Positions 50,824 through 58,719 of a stretch of 64,000 bases of DNA are shown here, piece after piece. Position 1 is the stretch's first letter. Every line of letters begins with the position of its first letter. The notes beneath the pieces are model-generated. The model had not been told where the DNA came from and made no database searches. It worked only from the letters and a program-made list of their open reading frames with translations. The stretch spans positions 35,377 to 99,376 of the forward strand of contig SOJX01000152.1 in the NCBI GenBank assembly GCA_004376375.1. Reading direction: 5' to 3'. Origin of the DNA: Planctomycetota bacterium (GTDB lineage: Bacteria; Planctomycetota; E44-bin39). The position numbers were made by a program, and so were the translations under genes.

Positions 50824-51471
50824 ATGAACAAATACCGCTGGCTTGTGCTTTGTGCTAATTTCCTTCTCATCCTGACGATTATCGGGCTGGGTTTGCATTT
50901 TTTCGGCGGCCTCGGTGTTATCGTGAAGTACCTGTTTGACACCGACAAGTTCTCGACGCTGTATTTCCAGGACGCGCCGATTCCGACGTGGGACCCGATG
51001 CGGTACAGGCCGCAGAAGACCTCGAAGCCCAAGCAGAGAACGATCAAGAAGGATTATGCTTTCATCGCGAAGGAATATGTGCCTGAACCCGATAAGCCCA
51101 AAATAACGGAGCCGGAGGCGCCCAAGCCGCCGGAGGCGCAGGTTATTCTGGACCAGCGGGTCAAGCAGGTTTTTTCCGTTGTATATTCGCCTACGAAGCC
51201 GAAAGAAAACGGGTGTTACCTCCAGACACCGGTGAAAGACGTGGGGGACCGAATCTATTACTACAAGGTAGGCGATCCCCTGCCGGACCACGGTCAGGGC
51301 ATCGGGTTCAAGGTCAAAAGCGTCGAAGAGGTGGAAAAAGACAAGAAATACAAGGTCGTTTTTGTGGATGCAAAAGGGCGCGAGGCCACCAAGGAGTTTA
51401 CCCTCAGCGTCCCCGTGAAGTACGATCTCAAAGCGTCCTTAAAGAAACAACCGCCCAGAAGGAGGCGCTAG
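50824..51471 (+). CDS. GspC-like bitopic protein
   Basis: 215 residues. One membrane helix at about 5-28, then a proline-rich spacer (PEPDKPKITEPEAPKPPEA) and a beta-rich periplasmic domain (about 110-200: QVFSVVYSPTKPKENGCYLQ, GIGFKVKSVEEVEKDKKYKV), ending in a basic tail. This is the architecture of GspC/PilP-type proteins that link the inner-membrane platform to the secretin. It is the intact paralog of the split gene just upstream and is followed by the PilM/GspL-like gene after 11 bases. Confidence 0.6.
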   Translation: MNKYRWLVLCANFLLILTIIGLGLHFFGGLGVIVKYLFDTDKFSTLYFQDAPIPTWDPMRYRPQKTSKPKQRTIKKDYAFIAKEYVPEPDKPKITEPEAPKPPEAQVILDQRVKQVFSVVYSPTKPKENGCYLQTPVKDVGDRIYYYKVGDPLPDHGQGIGFKVKSVEEVEKDKKYKVVFVDAKGREATKEFTLSVPVKYDLKASLKKQPPRRRR

Positions 51472-51482
51472 GAGTAAGCATA

Positions 51483-53051
51483 ATGCCGACTTTTATCGGA
51501 CTGGATGTAGGGCACCACAGTATCAAGGCTGTGGTAGTCGACGGCACGGCGAAGAATCCGCGTATCAGGGATTTCATCGTCACGCCGCGGCCGGACGAGG
51601 TTCCAGGTGAAACCGAGGCCGAAAAGCTCGAGTTTCTCGTGCGCGAGTTTTTCCTCGAGCATCGCCGGCTCGGTCGAAGCAATGTTATAGTCGCAATCGG
51701 GGAGGGCGCGTCCGTAGTGCGTCAGTTCACGGTAGATTTTACCAGAGAGGAACAGATTCGCGGCACGATTCACTTTGCCGCCGAGCCGCATTTCCACCTT
51801 CTTACAATGGCCGAGGTCGTCCTGCAATACTACCGCACCGCGGTCGAGGAAAACCGTTCGAAAATCTACGCAGCCGTCGCCAAGAAGCGCGAGCTTCGCG
51901 AAATCCTGGATGTGTTCCAGAAGGTCGGCATAGACCCCGTCATGGTTGATTTGAGCCTGGCGGCCCTTGCGAACGCGGTACAATCCTGCCTGCCACCCGA
52001 GAATAATAATGGTGGCGGCGCCGCTAATGAAAACGAAGAAGAGCCCGTGGAAGCGGAGCCGCCGTCCGAGCTTTTCCGCATTGTAATGGATTTGGGTGAT
52101 TCCGCTGCGCGGTATCTTATCTTCCGAAAGAGTTCATTCTACGGCTCCCGCGTATTTCAGACCCGCCTCCCCTCCGGTGCTGAAAGGGAGGCCGCATATG
52201 TCTCGAAAATCGCGGGCGAAGTAAAGCGTACGATGGCGACGCTGCCGCCGGGGGGAAAGCTTACCGGGGTAACGCTTACCGGTGGTTTATCGCTCAGGGA
52301 ATCGATTGTGTCCGGGTTGAAGGATGCGCTTGACATTCCGGTTGAAATGCTTGACCTGGCGCCCAGGTTCCGGTTGTCCATACCCGAGGACAGGTTGGCG
52401 GAATTAAATGCGCTCGGACCCGTGGCGGCCGGGCTTGCGGCAAAGGGACTCGGCTGCGATCTGCTCGGTTTCGATTATCGCCAGGCCGAGTTCAGGTACG
52501 TAAGGAAGTTCGACAAGGTTAAGAAGGGTCTTGCGTGCACGGCGTGCCTTCTGTTCGTGATTATATTTCTCTGGACCTACGCGACGCAGCTCAAGCTCAC
52601 AAAAAAACGCAACGAGCTGCGGGTCGCCGAGAAAAAGCTTACCGAGGTTTTCAGCGTGCTTCTTCCCGGGGAAGAGAAAGAATGGAAGAAGGACAAGTCC
52701 TTCGCCACTTTCAGGAAGCTGGTCAGGAAGCGCCAGACCGGCGAAACGATAGGTTTCCCGAGCACTGTCTCTGCGCTGGACTATCTTAACACGTTTTTCA
52801 AGTGCCTGTATGACGCGAAGAAACCATGGCAGTGGGAGAGCGGCATATTTTCCGAAAAAGGAGTGACAGTCAAGGGCCGTACTAAAACCAACCAGCACGC
52901 GACTTACGTAAAGCAGATGTTTGACCTCAATGGCAAGAAATATTTCGCAAATACTCAAATGGATTCGAAGAGAAATCCCAGGAATCTAGAATGGGAATAC
53001 AGTGTAAATTACAGGATTACCACAACCAGGCAAAAAGACAGGAGAAGATAG
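51483..53051 (+). CDS. PilM/GspL-like actin-fold protein with membrane anchor
   Basis: 522 residues from the ATG at 51483, which has AGGAG upstream; the longer frame overlaps the previous gene. Residues 1-345 are an actin-like ATPase fold of the PilM/GspL type (FIGLDVGHHSIKAVVVDG, then VMDLGDSAARYLIFRKSS, LTGVTLTGGLSLRES). A membrane helix follows (about 350-370, TACLLFVIIFLWTYA), then a coiled coil and a small periplasmic domain. That layout is GspL: the cytoplasmic part recruits the GspE ATPase. It supports type II secretion rather than type IV pili, in which PilM and PilN are separate. Confidence 0.75.
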   Translation: MPTFIGLDVGHHSIKAVVVDGTAKNPRIRDFIVTPRPDEVPGETEAEKLEFLVREFFLEHRRLGRSNVIVAIGEGASVVRQFTVDFTREEQIRGTIHFAAEPHFHLLTMAEVVLQYYRTAVEENRSKIYAAVAKKRELREILDVFQKVGIDPVMVDLSLAALANAVQSCLPPENNNGGGAANENEEEPVEAEPPSELFRIVMDLGDSAARYLIFRKSSFYGSRVFQTRLPSGAEREAAYVSKIAGEVKRTMATLPPGGKLTGVTLTGGLSLRESIVSGLKDALDIPVEMLDLAPRFRLSIPEDRLAELNALGPVAAGLAAKGLGCDLLGFDYRQAEFRYVRKFDKVKKGLACTACLLFVIIFLWTYATQLKLTKKRNELRVAEKKLTEVFSVLLPGEEKEWKKDKSFATFRKLVRKRQTGETIGFPSTVSALDYLNTFFKCLYDAKKPWQWESGIFSEKGVTVKGRTKTNQHATYVKQMFDLNGKKYFANTQMDSKRNPRNLEWEYSVNYRITTTRQKDRRR

Positions 53052-53052
53052 A

Positions 53053-53670
53053 GTGGCGAATGAAGATCAGAAAAAAGTGACGACTGACGAGGCGGTTGAG
53101 ACCCAGGAGACCGACGTCCTGCGGCTTTTCATAATCATTATGGCGCTCTGCACCGTCGGGATCGGGTGCTGGGGCGCCTACAAGGCGTATGCTCTTACAA
53201 AAACGACTGATGATCTGAACGGACGTGTTAATGTTATGAAACTTGTCGAGGACGTAATACAGGTAAAGGATAAAGATCCGAATACAAAAGAAATAATCAT
53301 AAGGCCGAACCCCAAGGTGCAACCCTATCTCGGCGCCCTGGAAGAGCGGTCGGTGCGTATTAAAGCCAACAACCTCGAGTGGTATATTTCGGAACGCATT
53401 GGCGACGGCACCGTCTATGGGTTCAAGGTCGAGCATAAGGAACGTATGAGGCGTACGGCCCGCGGTAAATTCCTCGAGCATTCGCTGACAATCCGCCTGA
53501 CCGAGGCAAAGCTTATCGAGCTTGCCCGGTTTATTCTTGACGTCGAGGAGGAGACACGCGACGTAAGGGCGAAAGAAATAAAACTCCTGAAGATGCAGGG
53601 CGAAGGACCGGAAATGACCTGCCGGACCACCGTGACCTTTAACCTCTGGGAACGTAAAGGAGAAAAGTAG
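53053..53670 (+). CDS. GspM-like bitopic protein
   Basis: 205 residues, GTG start one base after the previous stop, with GGAG upstream. A short cytoplasmic part, a membrane helix (about 23-45, LFIIIMALCTVGIGCWGAYK), then a coiled coil and a ferredoxin-like periplasmic domain (LEWYISERIGDGTVYGFKVE, LEHSLTIRLTEAKLIELARF). The position after GspL and the layout suggest GspM or an equivalent platform subunit. Confidence 0.6.
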   Translation: MANEDQKKVTTDEAVETQETDVLRLFIIIMALCTVGIGCWGAYKAYALTKTTDDLNGRVNVMKLVEDVIQVKDKDPNTKEIIIRPNPKVQPYLGALEERSVRIKANNLEWYISERIGDGTVYGFKVEHKERMRRTARGKFLEHSLTIRLTEAKLIELARFILDVEEETRDVRAKEIKLLKMQGEGPEMTCRTTVTFNLWERKGEK

Positions 53671-53719
53671 GTTAGTGGTTAGTCGTTGGTAGTTAGTAGT
53701 TAGTCGTTAGTGGTTAGTG
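53669..53719 (+). repeat. GTTAGT word array
   Basis: Repeats of GTTAGT/GGTTAGTG. A related array on the opposite strand is at 62097-62133. Noncoding, at the end of the Gsp operon. Confidence 0.6.
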
Positions 53720-53807
53720 AAAAGTTAATTTTTAATATTGATACAGGCCTGACTGCATGCTAACATATCCCTAACAAAATATAAACATATTTGGGAGTCA
53801 TTAATAT

Positions 53808-54974
53808 ATGGCTTCATATAAGAATGTAACTCAACCTGATCTGTTCAAAGAGATTCACGAAGGCCGGACGCCGGAACCGCCATTGCGATTTCGACCTGAG
53901 CGAATAATATTGTCCAGAGGGAGCCTGTCAGACCCGCAAAGACGTACACTGGTGAAAAGTATATATTCCGTATATCCGGATGCGGTAGTGGAAGAAAAGC
54001 TTGATATACCTCATAATCGCATTGATCTTTCGGAACCTGATCCTGTCAGGCTTCACTACCGGGGCAAACGCACGCTGGTTTTCGGCGAGCATAAAAGCGC
54101 GGTCAGGTGCAGTTCGGAAGACGGCAATACGTGCCCGAACTACTGGCATTTTTCTCCATACGGATTCTGCCCGTACGACTGCAAGTATTGCTATCTTGCC
54201 GGAACGCCGGGAGTATGGTTTTCGCCGGCTGTAAAGATTTTCACCAACCTGCCTGAGATTCTTTCACAGATTGATCGGGCCGCATGCAAGCTCGGAAAGC
54301 AGACCGCATTTTACCTTGGTAAACTCCAGGACGGTCTGGCGCTTGATCCGCTCACCGGGTATTCCCGCGTCATGGTGCCGTTTTTTGCCTCGCATCAATA
54401 TGCAAGGTTGATCCTTCTGACGAAAAGCAGCGAAGTAAAGAACCTGCTCGACCTTGAGCACAGGGGTCATACAATTCTTTCGTGGAGTCTTAACCCTCCT
54501 GAAGTCTGCAGGCGCTTTGAAGCAAACACGCCGCCGCCTGACGGCCGCATTAAAGCTATGAAAGCCTGTGCGGTCGCCGGGTATCCTGTCCGCGCGGTCA
54601 TTATGCCGATAATTCCAATTGCGAATTGGCGGCCTGTTTACGAAAGATTCCTGGTTCGTTTGCTTGAAGAAGTTAATCTTGACCGGATCACGCTGGGCGG
54701 CATATGTATTTACAGGTCCGCGCGTCAGTTGATGGAACGCAAACTCGGTCGGAAGAATACGATTTCAAAATTCCTTGTGGATAATAAAGATAAACCGGCC
54801 GATGGCCGTACCCGTTTCAGCAGACGGCAAAGAATAGGAATCTACGGACACATGATTAAAGTAATCCGCGAATGTAATCCGGAGTTACCCGTTGCGCTTT
54901 GCCTGGAAGAAAAGCCCGTATTTGAAGCCCTGAATCTCACCGGCAGCATCGGCCGCTGCAACTGCGTGCTTTAA
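53808..54974 (+). CDS. SPL-family radical SAM protein (spore photoproduct lyase-like)
   Basis: 388 residues with GGGAG about 10 bases before the ATG. The radical SAM cluster motif is FCPYDCKYCYL (CX3CX2C), preceded by an N-terminal region with PHNRIDLSEPDP and NTCPNYWHFSPYG. Later segments are ILLTKSSEVKNLL, TILSWSLNPPEV and KACAVAGYPVRAVIMPIIPI. This matches the SPL-like family, whose founding member repairs spore photoproduct in Firmicutes DNA; many members outside spore-formers have unknown substrates. The C-terminal GRCNCV could carry an extra redox cysteine. It stands alone between the Gsp operon and the convergent membrane-protein gene. I am confident of the family, not of the reaction. 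Confidence 0.75.
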   Translation: MASYKNVTQPDLFKEIHEGRTPEPPLRFRPERIILSRGSLSDPQRRTLVKSIYSVYPDAVVEEKLDIPHNRIDLSEPDPVRLHYRGKRTLVFGEHKSAVRCSSEDGNTCPNYWHFSPYGFCPYDCKYCYLAGTPGVWFSPAVKIFTNLPEILSQIDRAACKLGKQTAFYLGKLQDGLALDPLTGYSRVMVPFFASHQYARLILLTKSSEVKNLLDLEHRGHTILSWSLNPPEVCRRFEANTPPPDGRIKAMKACAVAGYPVRAVIMPIIPIANWRPVYERFLVRLLEEVNLDRITLGGICIYRSARQLMERKLGRKNTISKFLVDNKDKPADGRTRFSRRQRIGIYGHMIKVIRECNPELPVALCLEEKPVFEALNLTGSIGRCNCVL

Positions 54975-55034
54975 CAATGGTGCATGAACCAGCGGGAACA
55001 GAGTGCATGAAGAGAGTGTGGAGATAATTATCGG

Positions 55035-56837
55035 TTAATAAATTGCGCGTCGTACTAATTTGTCGAATTTCGCAATCGTGAGACCAAAGGGAAGCCAGAC
55101 TGGTTCCAGCTCAACGCTTTCGCCGATTGCGGGGGGGTTGAAGGGCTTGAATGAGTCCTCGGACCACTGCATCCAGACCAGGGAATCATCGTCGAGATTG
55201 CGGTCAAAGGTGAAAACCGCCTCAATGGGCAGGCCGGTATCCTCGGCTTCGGTTACCCGTGCGGTCATGCCGGTCACCCTGACCTCATCGCCAACGCTCA
55301 TTTTCCTGCATAGACCGTTCAGTATGCGGCTGAAATAATCCGAGAAACCGTATTCGCACCGCACACGGATCTGCGTCGGCGAAGTGCGAGTGACCGTGAC
55401 GGGCGAGAAAACCTGTCCCAGCACGCGGGTGTGGGCCGGCAGAGGCTCGTTGTTGGTTGCACGGTCCCCGAGGTAATAGTACGGGAGCATCGGGGCCGGG
55501 TGGTTTACGATAATCAGGTCGCGTCCGTCGATCTCATCCATGCCCGGGATTCTGCTGAAATTTTCCCAGGCCGTGTTCGGCCCCAACGGGAACCGCGACA
55601 GCAACATGAGCATCAGCGGCGCAAGGATAAAGTGGATGCCGATCAACACTACGGCGACGGCTTTTGTCAAACGCTTCACAGTCGTTCGCTGTGACAATTG
55701 TGCAAGCCACAAACCGATCAAAGCAAAGGCGCCTATGCCCGCGAACATAAGGTTCCGGTTATGTGGCAGCGAAGCGCAGGCCGGCACCAGCGCCATGAGC
55801 GCGCCTGCGCCGAAGAAGCGCGCCACGCGGTCCTTCTTCATAATCCGCCATGCCGCCCAGAGAAAAAAGCCTGCGATGGCGGCAAAAAGCAGTATGGTTA
55901 ACGGCTGAAATATCGTGATAAGCCCCTGGATTTCAGCCGGGGGCTGGGCGGCCTGGCCCGTGATCAGAAGCGGCGCCTGTATCCAGAAAAACATAAAGAA
56001 CTTCAGAGGCTCTCTCAGCGGGTCGGTGTAAAGCCCGGTTCCTTCGAGACCGTAGCCCATCGCCGACCACGCGATGCGCCATACGATTACAACGACGAGA
56101 TAAGGAGCCAAAGACGCCGCCCTTCTTTTCCACGTGCCCGTATCCAGGAACAGGGCGTAGGCTGCAAGGTAGGCCACGGTCCCGATTCCGCCTTCCCCTG
56201 AGAGAAGCGCCAGGATAAACAAAGCTACGGCTGCCACACCTTTCGCATGTTTGCCTTCACGCCGCCACGAGTCGTGCATCAGCAATGCAAGCACGCCGAA
56301 CAGGCACGCTATCAGGCCGTGGCGGTTGGCAAGAAAACCAACCGGCCAGTTGTGTGCGTCGTCGATCGCGAACATCAGCGCCGCCAGGCCCGCGGCAAGC
56401 GTTACCCCCATGAAACGCCGGAAAAGGAATGCGACGGCAAGTGCCAGCGCCCCGTACCACAGGATACTCTGAAGATGCATAAGCCAAGGACTGTTCGGCC
56501 AGGCCTTATGTTCGACGAACTGGGTAATCGATGTCAGGGGCCGCCAGAATCCGGCTTTGAATTCCGGATTGGCATACCAGGTAAGCGCGCCGAAATCCAT
56601 AAGGCGCCTGGCGTGGTCCGGGTCGCCGTCTGCGAATCTGTAAGTGTCGAGCGCGTGCGGCAGCACATCGGGATAGGACGCGGGCCGGTGGATAACGAGG
56701 CGATGGTAGTAGTCGTCCGCCAGCAGGCCGCCCCACAGGGACGGCAGGGCCAGCACGACCGCGATGGCGGCGACGGCCAAGGGCCAGCGCCTGTGCGTCG
56801 ACAGCCACTCGATTTTACTGATCTTCTTCTGTTTCAC
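55035..56837 (-). CDS. Polytopic membrane protein, GT-C-like
   Basis: 600 residues with about ten hydrophobic segments between 15 and 430. An early outer loop (LADDYYHRLVIHRP) has the paired acidic residues often seen in GT-C glycosyltransferases, followed by TYRFADGDPDHARRL and a WRPL motif. The C-terminal 150 residues are soluble (VNHPAPMLPYYYLGDRATNN, then strand-rich). Such proteins are often annotated as tetratricopeptide-less PMT-like or hypothetical membrane proteins. A membrane sugar transferase is the best guess, with low certainty on substrate. Monocistronic. Confidence 0.6.
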   Translation of the reverse strand: MKQKKISKIEWLSTHRRWPLAVAAIAVVLALPSLWGGLLADDYYHRLVIHRPASYPDVLPHALDTYRFADGDPDHARRLMDFGALTWYANPEFKAGFWRPLTSITQFVEHKAWPNSPWLMHLQSILWYGALALAVAFLFRRFMGVTLAAGLAALMFAIDDAHNWPVGFLANRHGLIACLFGVLALLMHDSWRREGKHAKGVAAVALFILALLSGEGGIGTVAYLAAYALFLDTGTWKRRAASLAPYLVVVIVWRIAWSAMGYGLEGTGLYTDPLREPLKFFMFFWIQAPLLITGQAAQPPAEIQGLITIFQPLTILLFAAIAGFFLWAAWRIMKKDRVARFFGAGALMALVPACASLPHNRNLMFAGIGAFALIGLWLAQLSQRTTVKRLTKAVAVVLIGIHFILAPLMLMLLSRFPLGPNTAWENFSRIPGMDEIDGRDLIIVNHPAPMLPYYYLGDRATNNEPLPAHTRVLGQVFSPVTVTRTSPTQIRVRCEYGFSDYFSRILNGLCRKMSVGDEVRVTGMTARVTEAEDTGLPIEAVFTFDRNLDDDSLVWMQWSEDSFKPFNPPAIGESVELEPVWLPFGLTIAKFDKLVRRAIY

Positions 56838-57014
56838 CTGTCAACCTTATTGATTATCGTTAGCGCATGTCGGTTTCCAATCCATTCCGGGAAGACTCCA
56901 TTTGCCTTTCCGTTAGTACAAACGGTATGCCGGGCTATGGCGTTTGCGCAATTGCATGACAGGCACTATGTTATACGTTTCACTGGTTGAAGATACAAGC
57001 GTGGAATTGATAAT

Positions 57015-57073
57015 ATTTGTCACTCAGGTGCAATTTATAACAGGACCGCAAAGCCTTCGCGGGAGTGACAAAT
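57015..57073. repeat. Inverted repeat (REP-like)
   Basis: Arms ATTTGTCACTC (57015-57025) and GAGTGACAAAT (57063-57073), with CCGCAAAGCCTTCGCGGG inside. Typical of REP sequences. Confidence 0.5.
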
Positions 57074-57242
57074 AAAAACCCACGGCGCCAAGACGGGGGA
57101 GGAGTTACGCGCGAAGCGCGGGTCAAAGGTCTCAGGTCGCAGGTCGGAAGGTCCGAAGGAATTAATATAATATTCAAGACACGGCGACACGGAGACGGGG
57201 AGACAGGGGGAAAGAAATTGACAATCGAAAATCGGAAAACAT

Positions 57243-57318
57243 AGTTATAAGTTAAAAGTCATAAGTTGAAAGCCCCGAGTATTGAATTTAACTTATAACT
57301 TACAACTTTTAACTTTTA
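57243..57318. repeat. AAGTTATAAG/CTTATAACTT inverted word array
   Basis: AGTTATAAGTTAAAAGTCAT and its neighbours on the left face AACTTATAACTTACAACTTT and a related tail on the right. A further CTTCATACTT array follows to 57359. Confidence 0.5.
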
Positions 57319-57361
57319 TTATTCATCATTCATACTTCAGCCTTCATACTTCATACTTTTT

Positions 57362-58717
57362 TCATGGGGTTTCAGTCCGGCCGGTGACCTTGACTTTCAT
57401 TTTCTCATCCATCGTGGTGTCGGGGGCCGCGACTATTTTGTCCGTGATGAACAGGCCTTTCGTTACCTCGAGCTCGAGGTCGCACTGGAGGCCTATTTCC
57501 ACTCCCTGTCTGACCAGCTTGTCGTCCACAATTTTGAAAACGTAGAACGACCTGTCAGGCGCCTGCAGTACGCTGAAACGGGGAATAACCATGGCTTCCT
57601 TTTTAGAGCCGGTGAGGAACCGGGCCTGCACCTGGTAGCCGACGCCGAGGTTTTTCGGTTTGTTATCAAGCACAACAATAACATTCACCCGCTGCTGCTC
57701 GACGCCGAGCGAAGACAGCTTTGTAAACCCTGACGGTTCGATAAGGCTGACGTTCCCGCTTACCTTTTCAGAGCCGGTCGCGGGCTCGAGGCTGACTTCC
57801 GTTCCCGGTTTGAGTTTCAGCGCGTCCTGGGTGAGGACTTCCGCGATGACTTCCAGCTGTTCCAGGTTTCCCAGCAGGAGGAGCGGCGTGCCTGCGGCGA
57901 GGGTCCCGTCCCCTTGCGAGTAGCGCTCGAGCACGACGCCGTCTATCGGGGATTTAATCTCTGCGAGTTTCAGCTCGTGCTCGGCCCGTGCAAGCCGGGC
58001 CTTCGCCTGCGCGAGACGGTGGACGACTACTTCACGCTCGAGACCCTTGCGGGCGATTAGTTCTTTTATCGATTTCGGCTCCAGTTTGACGGCCGTCACG
58101 TTTGCATCCAAACCCGCGTGGCTGAATTCCGCCTTGCGAAGGTCAATGGTAGACGTTTCAGAATTGAGGCGCGCATCGTCCAGGGTCGTTTTCGAGACTG
58201 CGCCCTCCTTGTCCAGTTTCTCCAACCGTTCGAGTTCCTTTGCGGCGCGCATCTCGCGTTTCTTGAGCGCGTTTATCTGCGCCTGCGAGGACTTGAGCGC
58301 TTCTTCCGCCGACTTTACCGCCGCGCTCGACTGGATAAGGGTAGTGTTTTCCATGGTAACGTCGCCCGCCACCTTCAGACTTGCGTCGAATTCATCGACG
58401 GCGGCCCTTGCCTCGGCGAGCGCCTGCTGAAACGGGACCAAGTCGTACTTTGCCAGAGTCTGTCCGGTGCTGACCTTGTAACCGGGCTCGAGCTCGATCC
58501 GGTTGATGCGCCCGCTTACCGGCATTGTGATAAGATAAGTCTTTGCAAGGCGGGTGCGTGCGGGCTCCAGGAAAGATTCGGTAATATCTCCCTTTCGCGG
58601 CGTGACGAACCTGACTTCGGTCGCACCGCCGCAGCCGGTAAGGAGCAGTAGGGAAATGGGAAAGAGAACCGCAAGCATGATAATATAATTCCGTGTACGA
58701 GGACGTTTCCTCTTCAT
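57362..58717 (-). CDS. HlyD/MacA-type periplasmic adaptor lipoprotein
   Basis: 451 residues. The signal ends LLLTGC (lipobox), so the protein is lipid-anchored. The barrel-sandwich halves are SGRINRIELEPGYKVSTGQT near 65-90 and IKSPIDGVVLERYSQGDGTL near 250-275, separated by a long coiled-coil hairpin (about 95-240). The beta-barrel domain and membrane-proximal domain follow (LGVGYQVQARFLTGSKKEAM). It links an inner-membrane ABC pump to an outer-membrane channel. It starts 2 bases after the permease stop and is the last gene of the ATPase-permease-adaptor operon. Confidence 0.85.
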   Translation of the reverse strand: MKRKRPRTRNYIIMLAVLFPISLLLLTGCGGATEVRFVTPRKGDITESFLEPARTRLAKTYLITMPVSGRINRIELEPGYKVSTGQTLAKYDLVPFQQALAEARAAVDEFDASLKVAGDVTMENTTLIQSSAAVKSAEEALKSSQAQINALKKREMRAAKELERLEKLDKEGAVSKTTLDDARLNSETSTIDLRKAEFSHAGLDANVTAVKLEPKSIKELIARKGLEREVVVHRLAQAKARLARAEHELKLAEIKSPIDGVVLERYSQGDGTLAAGTPLLLLGNLEQLEVIAEVLTQDALKLKPGTEVSLEPATGSEKVSGNVSLIEPSGFTKLSSLGVEQQRVNVIVVLDNKPKNLGVGYQVQARFLTGSKKEAMVIPRFSVLQAPDRSFYVFKIVDDKLVRQGVEIGLQCDLELEVTKGLFITDKIVAAPDTTMDEKMKVKVTGRTETP

Positions 58718-58719
58718 GG

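Larger units (their letters stand above)
56838..57361. other. Intergenic region rich in inverted repeats
   Basis: 524 bases with no gene. It holds an inverted repeat at 57015-57073, a GC-rich stretch (57080-57150) with CGCGC-GAA-GCGCG, and AT-rich word arrays at 57243-57359. Confidence 0.55.

Noticed and set aside
56247..56990. 247-codon plus-strand ORF opposite the polytopic membrane protein gene
   Set aside because: It is antisense to a gene with clear membrane-helix periodicity and has no domain signal.
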